Source: Methylobacillus glycogenes JCM 2850
GTDB lineage: Bacteria; Pseudomonadota; Gammaproteobacteria; Burkholderiales; Methylophilaceae
Reading direction: 5' to 3'
Assembly (NCBI RefSeq): GCF_000617925.1
Contig: NZ_BAMT01000010.1
Coordinates: 1 to 64,000, forward strand
DNA: 64,000 bases
Position numbers and translations under genes: made by a program. This document shows positions 1 through 9,723 of this stretch, one piece after another (position 1 is the stretch's first letter; each line of letters opens with the position of its first letter). The notes below the pieces were generated by a model. The model did not search any database, had not been told where the DNA came from, and worked only from the letters and a program-made list of their open reading frames with translations.

Positions 1-10
1 TTCAGGAAAA

Positions 11-37
11 GTCCGCTAGTTTCTAGCGGGCTTTTTT
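11..37 (+). terminator. Rho-independent terminator
   Basis: Nine-base arms at 11-19 and 23-31 enclose a TTT loop and are followed directly by a run of six T. The gene it serves lies upstream of the window on the plus strand. Confidence 0.8.
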
Positions 38-64
38 CTTTGTCAAAGCAGCGTAGTAGATATT

Positions 65-92
65 AAAAAAGCTTTCCTTAGGAAAGCTTTTT
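65..92. terminator. Bidirectional terminator
   Basis: A perfect inverted repeat (GCTTTCC / GGAAAGC) with loop TTA is flanked by A on the left and T on the right, so it can terminate from either side. On the minus strand it ends the ParA-type gene that stops at 130. Confidence 0.75.
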
Positions 93-129
93 GTATTTTT
101 GCGCTGTGGTTTTTAATTGATATTTCTAC

Positions 130-893
130 TTAAATCCAACCATCTCTAGCAAGCGCCATAAGCAAAGCAAAATAATCATTGGCGCCTGCGCTATTCGGCT
201 GATGACTAAACACGTCCTTGCCCTTTTCTGGGCTTTCCGCAATGGCTACGTTTTCCGAAATCACGGTATCCAATACCTGCTCGCCAAATAGCTGTTTGGC
301 TTTTTTCTGTACTTCGAACGTCATGCTTCTTCTACGGTCGAAACGAGTCAGCAGGTAACGCCTGTGTATAGGGCGTTTTAGTACTGGTTCAATGGCTGTC
401 AGAGTCTGCTCAACCTTTTTCGCGCCCTGTAAGGAAAGATAATCCGAAGAAATAGGGATGATCATCAAGTCGGCGGCAAAGATGGCGTTGAGCGAAAGTA
501 CGCCAAGATACGGGCAGCAATCGATCAAGGTATGGCGGCCAATATAGAGTTTGTCCGCAATATCCAGCCCAACTTTTAGTTTATTGAGTACGGCTGGACC
601 TTTACCAAAGATGGAGTCAACTTTGATTAGTTCTTTGTGCGAGGGTATCAGTTGACCTATGCCTGGCCATTCCACTTCAAGGTGGTACAGCGGTTTATCA
701 TCCTGATAAAAGCCAAACAAGCTTTGCTTGGCAGTTTCCGGATGCTGACCATGAATCTGCGTCAAATGCGCCTGAGGATCCATATCTATCATCAAGCATG
801 TTTACCTGTGCGTTCCATTGCCGCCGCCAGATTAAGCACTGTGGTGGTTTTGGCAACTCCGCCCTTTTGATTGAAAACTGCAATACGCGCCAT
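130..893 (-). CDS. parA: ParA/Soj-family partition ATPase (frame broken near 795)
   Basis: ParA-type P-loop ATPases position DNA or protein cargo on the nucleoid. The first 33 codons (893 down to about 797) carry the deviant Walker A KGGVAKTTT. The frame then hits TGA, while the next frame continues with LMIDMDPQAHLTQ, the conserved switch region, and runs to 130. Adding one base near 795 (GCTTG to GCNTTG) joins the two into a protein of about 253 residues, normal for the family. No parB is beside it, so it is an orphan ATPase and need not segregate the chromosome. I treat the break as a sequence error, like the others in this window. The family is clear; the specific cargo is unknown. Confidence 0.8.
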
Positions 894-1069
894 GTTGTCT
901 GATTCGTCTTGATTAAAGATAGAGCTTGAAACTCTATTATGAAGTGAATAGCCATGCAGCTAAGCGCTGATTTGCGTGGTGATTACCTTATAGTTCTATT
1001 ATTAAAGTTCTGCTGTGAAAGCAGTGCTATTACTAGCCCTGCTATTAAATTCTTTGGGAGTGCAGTGAT

Positions 1070-1606
1070 ATGAGCAATGAAATTGCGGTGCTGGCGGGTG
1101 GCTGTTTCTGGTGCCTGGAGCCAGTGTTTTCCCAACTTAAAGGCGTGAATGCGGTGGTTTCAGGCTATATAGGGGGCCACGTAGATCAGCCCAACTACAA
1201 GCAGGTATGCACGGGTGAGACTGGGCATGCAGAAGCCATACAGATCAGCTTTGACCCGCAGCAGATCAGCTATGCGGCTTTATTGGAGATTTTCTTTCTC
1301 TCACATGACCCAACTACGCCTAACCGTCAGGGCAATGATGTAGGCACGCAATATCGCTCCGCAGTGTTTTATCAGGATGAGGCGCAGAAAGACACGGTCA
1401 ATGCCTTGCTGGATAACTACCGCCGTGAAAATACCTTTGGAGCAGCGCCAGTCACTCAGGTATTAGCAGCCGTGGAATTTTTCCCCGCCGAGGATTACCA
1501 CCAGCAGTATTTTGCCAAGAACCCAGGGCAGCCCTACTGCCTAGCTGTGGCAGCGCCCAAAGTGGCAAAAATACAAGCGAAGTATGCTGCGCTGATTAAA
1601 CCATAG
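1070..1606 (+). CDS. msrA: Peptide methionine (S)-S-oxide reductase MsrA
   Basis: MsrA reduces the S-epimer of methionine sulfoxide in proteins, repairing oxidative damage in the cytoplasm. The 178-residue product has the catalytic GCFWCLEP motif at residues 11-18 and a resolving-type cysteine in PGQPYC near the C-terminus. Conserved family features such as SGYIGG, TGHAEA and the DVGTQYRS stretch are all present. The start at 1070 is preceded by GGGAG at a good distance. It is divergent from the ParA-type gene, with about 175 bp between them, and convergent with corA. It lacks a signal peptide and is not fused to MsrB. Confidence 0.96.
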   Translation: MSNEIAVLAGGCFWCLEPVFSQLKGVNAVVSGYIGGHVDQPNYKQVCTGETGHAEAIQISFDPQQISYAALLEIFFLSHDPTTPNRQGNDVGTQYRSAVFYQDEAQKDTVNALLDNYRRENTFGAAPVTQVLAAVEFFPAEDYHQQYFAKNPGQPYCLAVAAPKVAKIQAKYAALIKP

Positions 1607-1626
1607 TGCTAAATACACACTTGTTG

Positions 1627-1644
1627 AGCCAGCTAATGCTGGCT
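1627..1644. terminator. Short hairpin between msrA and corA
   Basis: Perfect 7-bp arms AGCCAGC / GCTGGCT enclose TAAT. There is no T run, so it is at best a weak terminator. It overlaps the repaired corA stop (1633-1635) in this convergent gap. Confidence 0.35.
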
Positions 1645-2701
1645 TAGCCATTGCCTGCGCCAGAAATGCAAACCCATGCCGCCAGCAACCACTAGCATCA
1701 TGAGTAGTGCAAACCAGAACCCCCAGCCATCATCCAGCAAGCATATGCGCGAAGTTCATGCCGAAGATACCCGAGATGAGTGTGGCTGGCATGAACAGCA
1801 TGGTCACCACGGTCAGCAGGCGTACTTCTTTATTGACCTGGTTGCTGATGCTGGAAAGATAAATATCCAGCATGCCCGCGAGTAGGTCACGCAGGGATTC
1901 CAGTGACTCTATGAAATGTATGCTGTGATCGTAGACATCACGTAGATACAGGATGGTGGCTTCCTGGAAGAAGCCGAATTCATTGCGGATCAGGTTATTG
2001 ATGATCTCGCGTAGCGGCCATACCGCACGGCGTAAATCCATGGTTTCGCGCTTGAGTTTATGGATGCTCTGCAACACGGCATCGGTAGGTTTGTGCAGTA
2101 GTTGTTCTTCCAGCTTTTCACAGTCATCACTGATCTGCTCCAGCATGACAAAATACTTGTCCACAACCATATCCAGCAATGCATATGCCAGTACATCCGG
2201 GCCTGACTTGCGCAGCAGGCCTTTGTTGGCGCGCAGGCGCTCGCGCACTGGGTCAAATGAGCCAGTTGGCCGCTCCTGGAACGACAGGACAAAGCGTTCA
2301 CCCAGAATCAGACTGATCTGCTCAGAATTAATGGCCATCTGCTCCGAGTCATAGCTGAAAAAGCGTGTCACCAGAAACAGGTAATCGTCGTAAGCATCAG
2401 CCTTGGGGCGCTGATCGGTATTGAGGATATCTTCCAGAACCAAAGGGTGCAGCTGGAATTTCAAGCCTATGCTGGCCATGAGCTTGGGGTCATGTAAACC
2501 ATGCACATTGAGCCAGAGGATATCTTCCCCAGATGGGCCCGCTATTTCATCCAGTGAGGTGATGATTTTTTCTTCCAGGCGTTCCGCGTTGTAGCGGAAC
2601 AGCGACATGGTCACTTCCGGGGTTTTAACTTCACCTGTATGCACCAGGCTGCCTGGGGGCAGCCCGATTTTCTTACTATGGGCGTGGCGCCGTTTTTTCA
2701 T
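1633..2701 (-). CDS. corA: CorA-family magnesium/cobalt channel (frame broken near 1740)
   Basis: CorA forms a homopentameric inner-membrane Mg2+ (Co2+, Ni2+) channel with a large cytoplasmic N-terminal funnel and two C-terminal membrane helices. The signature GMNF loop is present, but the open frame stops a few codons later (1730-1732), before the second helix. In another frame the sequence continues as LDDGWGFWFALLMMLVVAGG and a basic tail, ending at TAG 1633-1635, which is exactly the missing second helix. Restoring two bases near 1740 (ATGC to ATGCCN, giving HMP-x-LD) yields a protein of about 355 residues. The start at 2701 gives a basic N-terminus (MKKRRHAHSKK). I infer a functional gene with a sequencing deletion. 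Confidence 0.88.
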
Positions 2702-2756
2702 GCAAAATCCGCCAGATAGTGTCTGATATTAGGTTTCAGGCCTAAAAAGTCAGGCA

Positions 2757-3695
2757 TCAGACCTCAAGCTCGTTAAAGAGAACAGTGGATAAGTAGCGTT
2801 CACCGAATGATGGAATAATGACCACGATAAGCTTGCCATGGTTCTCGGGCCGCTGCGCAACTTGTAGGGCGGCCCAGGTTGCTGCACCAGAGGATATCCC
2901 CACTAAGAGACCATCCTGTTGTGCCATATTTCTGGCAGTCTGCAAGGCATCCTCGTTTTTAACCCGGATGATCTCGTCGTAAATAGCGGTATTGAGAATA
3001 GTAGGGATAAAGCCTGCACCTATGCCCTGTAGGGGGTGAGGGCCACGCTCGCCGCCGGATAATACCGGGCTGGCGTCTGGCTCCACTGCGATGATCTGCA
3101 CGCCAGGCTTGCGCGCCTTGAGCACTTCGCCCACGCCAGTAATCGTGCCGCCAGTCCCTATGCCACTAATGACGATATCTACCAGCCCATCGGTATCACG
3201 CCAGATTTCTTCTGCGGTAGTACGGCGGTGTATGTCTGGATTGGCCGGATTGGCAAATTGTTGCGCCAGAATATAGCGCGTATCACTGGCAGCCAGGGCT
3301 TCGGCTTTGGCAATAGCGCCTGGCATGCCATCAGGACCAGGCGTCAGTATCAACTCAGCACCATAGGCCTTGAGCAATAATTTTCTCTCGCGGCTCATAG
3401 TTTCCGGCATGACAAAAGCACACTTGATGCCGCGTGCGGCACAGACCATGGCAAGACCAATGCCGGTATTGCCACTGGTGGCTTCGAGAATGATGGAGTC
3501 AGCTTGGATTTTGCCGCTAGCTTCAAGATCATCGAGGATGGCGACGGCAATTCTGTCCTTAACGCTATGCGCTGGGTTGAAATATTCCAGTTTGCAGGCT
3601 ATGGTCGTGGCCGGGTCTATCTCGGCGGCACTGCGATTGAGTTTGACCAAAGGGGTGTTGCCGATCAGTTCGGCAGTGTTATTGGCGATACGCAT
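2757..3695 (-). CDS. cysK: O-acetylserine sulfhydrylase (cysteine synthase A)
   Basis: This PLP enzyme makes cysteine from O-acetylserine and sulfide. The 312-residue product begins with the IGNTPLVKL motif, has the PLP lysine in [11 protein letters not shown] (about residue 46), the asparagine loop TSGNTG, and the phosphate-binding GIGTGGT. The substrate-loop and C-terminal GISSGAA motifs are intact. It is transcribed alone on the minus strand, 55 bp from corA. CysK is favoured over CysM by overall resemblance, but the A/B distinction is not certain from sequence alone. Its position 12 kb from a sulfonate-type uptake locus may be coincidental. Confidence 0.93.
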   Translation of the reverse strand: MRIANNTAELIGNTPLVKLNRSAAEIDPATTIACKLEYFNPAHSVKDRIAVAILDDLEASGKIQADSIILEATSGNTGIGLAMVCAARGIKCAFVMPETMSRERKLLLKAYGAELILTPGPDGMPGAIAKAEALAASDTRYILAQQFANPANPDIHRRTTAEEIWRDTDGLVDIVISGIGTGGTITGVGEVLKARKPGVQIIAVEPDASPVLSGGERGPHPLQGIGAGFIPTILNTAIYDEIIRVKNEDALQTARNMAQQDGLLVGISSGAATWAALQVAQRPENHGKLIVVIIPSFGERYLSTVLFNELEV

Positions 3696-3814
3696 ACATA
3701 CCCTGAAAATGATTAAGCTTATAAAGTATACAACGGCCTAGGCTTGCCTAGCCTATTTGGCAGGCTAGCCGTCTGCTGGGGTGGGAAAGCCCTAGCTAAA
3801 ACATTGGAGAAAGC

Positions 3815-4132
3815 ATGCGTTATTACTTAATGGCTGGGCTGTTATGCCTGGCGACTCATCTGTCAGCAGCAGAAAGCGTGAATAGCCAAGTTGGTTTGAT
3901 TGAAGATGACAGCTCGGAATGCCTGGCCAATGACGGCAAGCTCATTCTGCTTAAGAGCGAGGCAGATACCGTGGTGGAAGTGTGGCTGGATCGCTGGTTT
4001 ATGGGGGTGCAAACCGCGGATCACACCAAGCATACACTCAAGCCAGGCGATGAAGCCGTAGCTTTGGGCTGCTCCCAAACCCGCGACAAGGAAAAGCAGC
4101 ACTGGACCATTGCCAGCGTGAAGGCTTTATAA
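3815..4132 (+). CDS. Small secreted protein of unknown function
   Basis: The 105-residue product starts with a clear signal peptide (MRYYLMAGLLCLATHLSAAES), with cleavage expected near residue 19-20. The mature part is acidic, rich in beta-type residues, and has two cysteines (near residues 36 and 90) that could form a disulfide. GGAGAAA precedes the ATG. I do not recognise a family. It is divergent from cysK and convergent with the flavin reductase-like gene 14 bp downstream, so it looks monocistronic. A periplasmic location is inferred from the signal peptide; no role is proposed. Confidence 0.7.
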   Translation: MRYYLMAGLLCLATHLSAAESVNSQVGLIEDDSSECLANDGKLILLKSEADTVVEVWLDRWFMGVQTADHTKHTLKPGDEAVALGCSQTRDKEKQHWTIASVKAL

Positions 4133-4146
4133 GGCTGGTAACTGGC

Positions 4147-4731
4147 CTAGCGTTGTACGGCCACGCCATCGTCTGGGGAGAAGAAAAAGCCGCCTGCAAC
4201 ATGGTGCAGGGTGCGCAAGTCATCATGGCCATCAAAATGCCAGCGGCCTTCGCTGAACACCCGGCTATCGGCATGCGCTGCCACGACATCAGCCAGGAAT
4301 AAATCATAGCTGTCCTGAATATGCGGTTCTGGAATGATGCGGCACTCCAGCCAGGCCACGCAGCCGCTGATTAGCGGTGCAGCTATTTCATTAGCCGCAA
4401 AGCTATCCACCCCATAGGCTTGCAATTTGTTGTCAGGCTGCTGATCCAGCAGGCTACGCCCAGAGCTAGAACCCAGCTTGACCACCAGCTCGGTCTGCGC
4501 CTTGCACGGTACATTGATGGCAAAAGTGCCGCTGGCTTCTATCAATTCACGGGTATAAGTCTTTTTGTCGATGACAATCGCAATGCGCGTGGGCTTGTAG
4601 TCCAAGGGCATGTTCCAGGCAGCCGCCATGGCATTGATTTTGCCGCCGTGGGCTGCGCTCACCAGTACGGTGGGGCCGTGGTTGAGCAGCTTGAAGGCGT
4701 GGGCAGGGTCTACAGTCTGGATATAGGTCAT
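4147..4731 (-). CDS. Flavin reductase-like (DIM6/NTAB family) FMN-binding protein
   Basis: The 194-residue product belongs to the split-barrel flavin reductase-like family: an N-terminal strand with GPTVLVSAAH, then NAMAAAWNMPLDYKPTRIAI and the FAINVP motif that line the FMN site. Members either transfer electrons from NAD(P)H to free FMN, feeding two-component monooxygenases, or act as oxygen-tolerant FMN proteins of unclear function. The gene stands alone upstream of a convergent small gene. Two SsuD-like monooxygenases lie 10-15 kb away and have no flavin reductase in their own cluster, so this gene could supply FMNH2. That link is inference. Confidence 0.8.
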   Translation of the reverse strand: MTYIQTVDPAHAFKLLNHGPTVLVSAAHGGKINAMAAAWNMPLDYKPTRIAIVIDKKTYTRELIEASGTFAINVPCKAQTELVVKLGSSSGRSLLDQQPDNKLQAYGVDSFAANEIAAPLISGCVAWLECRIIPEPHIQDSYDLFLADVVAAHADSRVFSEGRWHFDGHDDLRTLHHVAGGFFFSPDDGVAVQR

Positions 4732-4812
4732 GGGCTAGGCTTAAGTCTGTGCTAGGTGTGAGTCTGTATTAGGCATATGCAGCAGTATTTCTGCACATGC
4801 CTAGGGCTAGAT

Positions 4813-6575
4813 TTATTTCTGCCAGTTGTCGCGCAGGGTCACGGTGCGGTTGAAGATGGGCTGACCAGGCTGGCTGTCCTTGCGGTCAGCAACAAAATAG
4901 CCATGGCGCTCAAACTGGAAGCTATCCTCAGGCTTGGCATCCTTAAGGGCAGGCTCAAGCTGGGCGGTGATGGTCTTGACCGAATCCGGGTTGATATCAT
5001 CCAGATAGTTGCGGTCACCCGCGCCAGGGTGGGCTTCCTTGAACAAACGATCATACAAGCGCACTTCAGCGCTATAAGCATGCGCGGCAGATACCCAGTG
5101 GATATTCCCCTTGACCTTGACGCTGTCTGCACCCGGTGTTCCAGATTTGGTGTCAGGCAGGTATTCGCAATGCACGGTAGTGACATTGCCTGCGGCATCT
5201 TTCTCGCAGCCCAGGCATTTCACTACATAACCATAGCGTAAACGCACCTGATTGCCGGGGAACAGGCGGAAGTAACCCTTGCTGGGTTCTTCCATAAAGT
5301 CTTCACGCTCTATCCATAGCTCGCGTGACAGTGGCACCACACGGTGGCCCAGTTCGGGTTTTTGTGGATGATTAGGGGCGTGGCAATCTTCGCTCTGGCC
5401 TTCAGGGTAGTTGTCTATCACCAGCTTGATCGGATCCAGCACCGCAATACGGCGCTCGGCCGAGCTATTGAGCACTTCACGCATGCAGTCTTCCAGTATG
5501 GTGTATTCAATCCATGAATCAGATTTGGAAACACCAATACGGTCAGCAAACAGGCGGAAGCTTCGGGCGCATAGCCACGGCGGCGCGCACCCGCCAGCGT
5601 AGGCAGGCGCGGGTCGTCCCAGCCATTGACGTGCTGGTTTTCTACCAGCTCAATCAATTTACGCTTGGACAGCACCACATAGCTGAGGTTAAGGCGGGAG
5701 AACTCGTATTGCTTGGGCAGCGGGTGGGCCAACAGGCCAGCTTCGGCCAGGCGCAGCAGCACCCAGTCATAGAATGGTCGTTGGTCTTCAAACTCCAGCG
5801 TGCATAGCGAATGCGTCACGCCTTCCAGTGCATCTTCCAGCGGATGAGCGAAGGTGTACATGGGGTAGATACACCACTTGTCGCCAGTGTTGTGGTGGGT
5901 AGCGTGCTTGATGCGGTAAATGGCGGGGTCACGCAAATTGATATTGGGGGAAGCCATATCAATCTTGGCGCGCAGAATCATCGCACCATCGGGGTGTTTG
6001 CCGTTGCGCATCTCACGGAATAAGGCCAGGCTCTCCGCAGCAGGGCGATCACGCCAGGGTGAGTTCTTGCCAGCCTCGGTCAAGGTGCCGCGGTTTTGGC
6101 GCATTTCTTCCGCAGTCTGCTGGTCAACATAAGCATGGCCAGATTCGATCAGGCTTTCCGCAGCGCGATACATAAAGTCAAAATAATTGCTCGCGTAATA
6201 CAGGTGCGACTGGCCAAAGGCCTCCCAGCCAAAGCCCAGCCACTGCACGGCATCGGTGATGCTGTCTACATACTCCTGCTCTTCTTTCTCTGGGTTGGTG
6301 TCATCAAAGCGCATATGGCAGACACCACCAAAGTCACGTGCAATGCCGAAATTCAGACAGATGCTCTTGGCGTGACCAATGTGCAGATACCCATTTGGCT
6401 CCGGCGGGAAGCGCGTGCGTATCTTGGCCGGGTCGGGTGTGCCTGTGGCCTGGTGGCTGGCATCACCGGGTGAGCCTGCCCATAGACGCTGGGCATAAGT
6501 GCCTTGCTCTAGGTCACGTTCGACAATATTGCGGATGAAATTGGCGGCTGGCGCAATGGGGGTTTTATCTGACAT
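4813..6575 (-). CDS. glnS: Glutaminyl-tRNA synthetase (frame broken near 5560)
   Basis: GlnRS charges tRNA-Gln. The class I HIGH motif is in [11 protein letters not shown], and VLSKRKL is the KMSKS equivalent. The frame is open from ATG 6575 to the conserved RRRGYAPEA, then shifts. One base restored near 5560 (GAAGCTTCC to GAAGCNTTCC) continues as [20 protein letters not shown] and joins the anticodon-binding beta-barrel region that ends at 4813, for about 587 residues in all. I chose 6575 (MSDKTPIAP) over an ATG nine codons upstream, which adds an atypical extension. The gene is essential where no transamidation route exists, so the break is very probably an error in the sequence. Confidence 0.93.
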
Positions 6576-6751
6576 GGGATTGAAACAGGGTAAAAAGTGC
6601 AATCATTTTACACTGTGTCCGCCCCCAGCGGGTTGCTGCACATGGCATTCGCTTATAACCCTGCCTGCACGGCAGTGGGCAACACATATCCCTGTGCTAG
6701 CCCATATAATTGATTTCTCGTTACATGGCTTGATATATACTGGCCCACGCA

Positions 6752-7738
6752 ATGAATAACCTGGTTTTTCCCATACTCAAACTGCTGGCAGATGGTCGTT
6801 TTCACTCGGGTGAGGACATCGCACGCCAGTTCTCCGTCACCCGTGCCTCAGTATGGAATGCCATACAAGCGGCAGAAAGCTTGGGCATAGAAATCTTCTC
6901 AGTGCGTGGCCGTGGCTATCGTTTGCCGCAAGCAGTGCAATTGCTCGAGAAAGACGCTGTGCAGCAGGCTCTCGGATCTAACGCACTGCCTCAGGCACAG
7001 GCATTCACACTGCAAGTGTTGGATGAAATTGATTCCACTAATCGTTATCTCATGCAGCAAGCCGGGCAGGGCGCACCCCATGGCAGCGTTGTGGCGGCCT
7101 TGTTGCAGACACAGGGTAGGGGGCGACGTGGCCGTAGCTGGCAAGCCGCCCTGGGCGCTGGGCTGACTTTTTCCCTGCTCTGGCGCTTTCAACTGGGGGC
7201 GGCGGCATTGTCTGGCCTTAGCCTGGCCGTGGGGTTGGCGTTGGTACGTACCTGCACCAGTTTGGCCTGCAAAGTGCCAGGCTGAAATGGCCTAATGATG
7301 TACTCATAGGTGAGCGCAAACTGGCGGGCATTTTGATTGAGCTGCAAGGCGATATGGAAGGCCCCAGTGCCGCCGTGATCGGCATAGCTGAATCTGCAAC
7401 TGCCGCCTGCCACGCGGGCACGCATAGACCAGCCAGTGACCGATATCGCCAGTCATTTACCCGTGACGATTAATCCAAATGAATTATTGGGACAGCTTTT
7501 GCTACAGCTAAGCAGTGTATTGCAACAATTCGAGCAACAAGGTTTTGCTGGCCTGGGCGCGGAATGGCAGCGTCATCATGCCTATCATCTGCAGCAAGTG
7601 CGCTTGCTGTTCCCCGATGGTCGTGAGCAGCATGGTGAAGTCCAGGGCATAGCCGATGATGGCGTGTTGCTGGTTGCCACCGCACAAGGCGTGCAAAGAT
7701 TCAGCTCCGGTGAAATCAGCCTGCGGGGAGCGCACTAG
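6752..7738 (+). CDS. birA: Biotin--protein ligase / biotin operon repressor BirA (frame broken twice)
   Basis: BirA biotinylates the biotin carrier of acetyl-CoA carboxylase and, when it carries a winged helix, represses biotin genes. Residues 1-65 form the winged helix (GEDIARQFSVTRASVWN). The catalytic core has the biotinyl-AMP loop GRGRRGRSW. The frame is lost near 7251: adding one C restores the core motif LKWPNDVLIGERKLAGIL. It is lost again near 7386, where two bases are needed to give VIGIGLNLQLPP. The C-terminal SH3-like domain then runs to TAG 7736-7738. The repaired length is about 329 residues, normal for the bifunctional form. The stop directly abuts the coaX start, so the two are probably co-transcribed, as in many betaproteobacteria. 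Confidence 0.9.
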
Positions 7739-8503
7739 ATGTCGCGTTTACTGGTGATAGACGCGGGCAATACCCGCACCAAATGGGCGGTAATGACGCT
7801 GGAAGATGGCGTCATCAGCACACAGGGATGGCTGCAACAGGGTGAGGTCTTGTCGGATACTGTGCTATCCGCCTGGCAGGAATGTGCGCGTATCGGGGTT
7901 GTCAATGTGGCAGGGCCAGACAGCCAAGCCTGGTTACAAGCGTGTCTGGCACCATTGAAGCTGCCCATACGCTGGCACACCAGCACTGCCCAGGCCTGTG
8001 GTCTGGTCAATGATTACAGCATACCAGCGCAACTGGGCGTGGATAGATGGGCGGCCATGGTGGCGGCCTGGCAGTATTACCAGCGCAGCTGCGTAGTGGT
8101 CAATGCAGGTACTGCCTTGACCGTGGACCTGATAGAAAAAACCGCGCCAGGCCAAGGGCGCTTTATGGGCGGCATCATAGCCCCCGGTTTGCGCCTGATG
8201 CAAAACAGCATAGTCGCAGCGGCGGCAGGCATAGCACCTGGACAGGGTAACTGGCAGGATTTTCCCCGCAACACCGCAGATGCGGTTTACAGTGGCAGCC
8301 TGCAAGCCATGTGTGGGGCGGTAGATAATATGGTGCAAAAACTCAGTGAATATTGTGGCTATGTTGTGCCGTGCATGGTGAGTGGTGGTGATGCCAGCGT
8401 CTTGTTACCCTTGCTGGAAAAACATGCGCTGGCACGTGAATATCACCTGGAAGAACAACTGGTGCTGCAAGGTTTGTGGTATCTGGAGAGAGACGCATCA
8501 TGA
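7739..8503 (+). CDS. coaX: Type III pantothenate kinase
   Basis: CoaX catalyses the first step of coenzyme A synthesis, phosphorylating pantothenate; the type III enzyme is not inhibited by CoA. The 254-residue product has the ASKHA-fold motifs: IDAGNTRTKWA at the N-terminus, GVDRWAAMVAA, VNAGTALTVDLI and GGIIAPGL. It begins immediately after the birA stop and its own stop overlaps the next start by ATGA (8500-8503), a sign of translational coupling in a birA-coaX-SPOR operon. The reading frame is intact. Confidence 0.95.
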   Translation: MSRLLVIDAGNTRTKWAVMTLEDGVISTQGWLQQGEVLSDTVLSAWQECARIGVVNVAGPDSQAWLQACLAPLKLPIRWHTSTAQACGLVNDYSIPAQLGVDRWAAMVAAWQYYQRSCVVVNAGTALTVDLIEKTAPGQGRFMGGIIAPGLRLMQNSIVAAAAGIAPGQGNWQDFPRNTADAVYSGSLQAMCGAVDNMVQKLSEYCGYVVPCMVSGGDASVLLPLLEKHALAREYHLEEQLVLQGLWYLERDAS

Positions 8504-9159
8504 AATGGTTGTTGAGCATATTGGTGATCGCTAACCTTGGCTTATGGCTAGGCCAAAGCCTGAATGAAGTGCCAGGAACGGCCAAGCAGCCGCTGCACGC
8601 GCCTTTGATGGCCGACAAGATCAAGATGCTGACCCCGGAGGAAGTGGAAGCACTACCGAAAACCGGGGAAGTGGAAGGCACACCCAAGCCAGAAGAAATC
8701 TATGCCTGCTATGAGTGGGGCAGTTTCTCCAATAATGATCTTAAGCAGGCGCAGCAGGTATTGAGCCAGCAATCTGTCACGGCAACCTTGGAGCAAAAAT
8801 CTACAGGCGAGGCAGCACGCTACTGGGTCTATATCCCGCCATTGCCGAGCTTCCAGGCCGCATTGGAAAAAGTGGTTGAACTGAAAGCCTTGGGCGTAGA
8901 GATCAGTTTCATCATTCAGGAACCACCGCTACGCAATGCGATTTCGCTGGGAGTCTTCAAGGATGAGCGATTAGCGACTAAACTACTAGAACAGCTTAAG
9001 CGCCGTGGTGTGGTGACGGCACAAAAGGGAGTACGTAATCAGGAAAAAGGTCGTACCAGTTTGCTCATCAATAATATGTCGGCAGAAATGGCGATAGAAC
9101 TGAGCAAAATGGGCGCACGCTTCCCTGGTAGCGAACTGAAACAGATTAATTGCCAATAG
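8500..9159 (+). CDS. SPOR-domain-like single-pass membrane protein
   Basis: The 219-residue product starts with a membrane anchor (WLLSILVIANLGLWLGQSL), followed by a linker rich in E, P and K and a C-terminal repeat pattern of SPOR type around CYEWGSFSNNDLKQAQQVL and ISLGVFKDERLATKLLEQL. SPOR domains bind denuded glycan strands at the division septum. The start at 8500 overlaps the coaX stop. Genes of this kind commonly follow birA-coaX in betaproteobacteria. The SPOR assignment rests on pattern, not on a profile search. Confidence 0.75.
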   Translation: MKWLLSILVIANLGLWLGQSLNEVPGTAKQPLHAPLMADKIKMLTPEEVEALPKTGEVEGTPKPEEIYACYEWGSFSNNDLKQAQQVLSQQSVTATLEQKSTGEAARYWVYIPPLPSFQAALEKVVELKALGVEISFIIQEPPLRNAISLGVFKDERLATKLLEQLKRRGVVTAQKGVRNQEKGRTSLLINNMSAEMAIELSKMGARFPGSELKQINCQ

Positions 9160-9167
9160 GAGTCTGT

Positions 9168-9634
9168 ATGGGAATTTTCAAGGATATCTTCAAGAAAGTG
9201 GCCTTGGCCGCAGCCGTGGTTGCTGGCAAACGCATCTTGAATAAAGTGGTCAGCGATGTGCTGGATGATGACAAGCCCAATGCGCAAGCGAATGCCAAGT
9301 CACAATCTAGCGCCAAGTCAGCCAGCAGCGCTAAGACCGAAGCCAAGCCTGCAGCAAGACGGCGTAAACCTGCTGCCAAAAAGCCCTCGACCACAGCCAA
9401 AACTGCTGCCAGTGCCACCAGCACTGCCAAGCCCGCAGCCAGCGCAGACAAGGCCAGCAGCAAGCCAGCTTCCACCAGTAAAGCCGCCGCTACAAAAACC
9501 AGCACTGCCAAAAAGCCACGCTCACGTGCCAACCGAAAACGGCGGCAAGCAAGCCTGCCAATGGCGCTGGCGAGGCGGCAACGCCTGCAACCACGACAAC
9601 CTCTGCAGCACCATCTTCAGATACTACGCATTAA
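9168..9634 (+). CDS. Ala/Lys/Ser-rich low-complexity protein (frame broken near 9531)
   Basis: The N-terminal 35 residues (MGIFKDIFKKVALAAAVVAG and on) form an amphipathic to hydrophobic helix. After residue 40 the protein is a low-complexity Ala, Lys, Ser, Thr tail resembling histone H1-like or AlgP-like tails. At about 9531 one A appears lost (GCCAACCG to GCCAAACCG). Past that point the correct frame keeps the same composition (SKPANGAGEAATPATTTTS) and stops at TAA 9632-9634, for about 155 residues. Without repair the tail becomes Arg/Gln-rich, unlike the rest. AGGAG precedes the ATG at 9168. Function unknown; DNA association is only a guess from composition. Confidence 0.65.
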
Positions 9635-9694
9635 AAGGTGATGATCTAGTGCCGCGCCTCTAGCGTGTGCACGCTGAACTCAAGATCATGATTG

Positions 9695-9722
9695 CGCCCG
9701 GCTAAGTCCGGGCGTTGTCATT
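9695..9722. terminator. Terminator between convergent genes
   Basis: Seven-base GC arms CGCCCGG / CCGGGCG (9695-9701, 9708-9714) enclose CTAAGT and are followed by TTGTCATTTT. It lies between the low-complexity gene (+) and the end of the ABC operon (-), and may serve both. Confidence 0.65.
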
Positions 9723-9723
9723 T

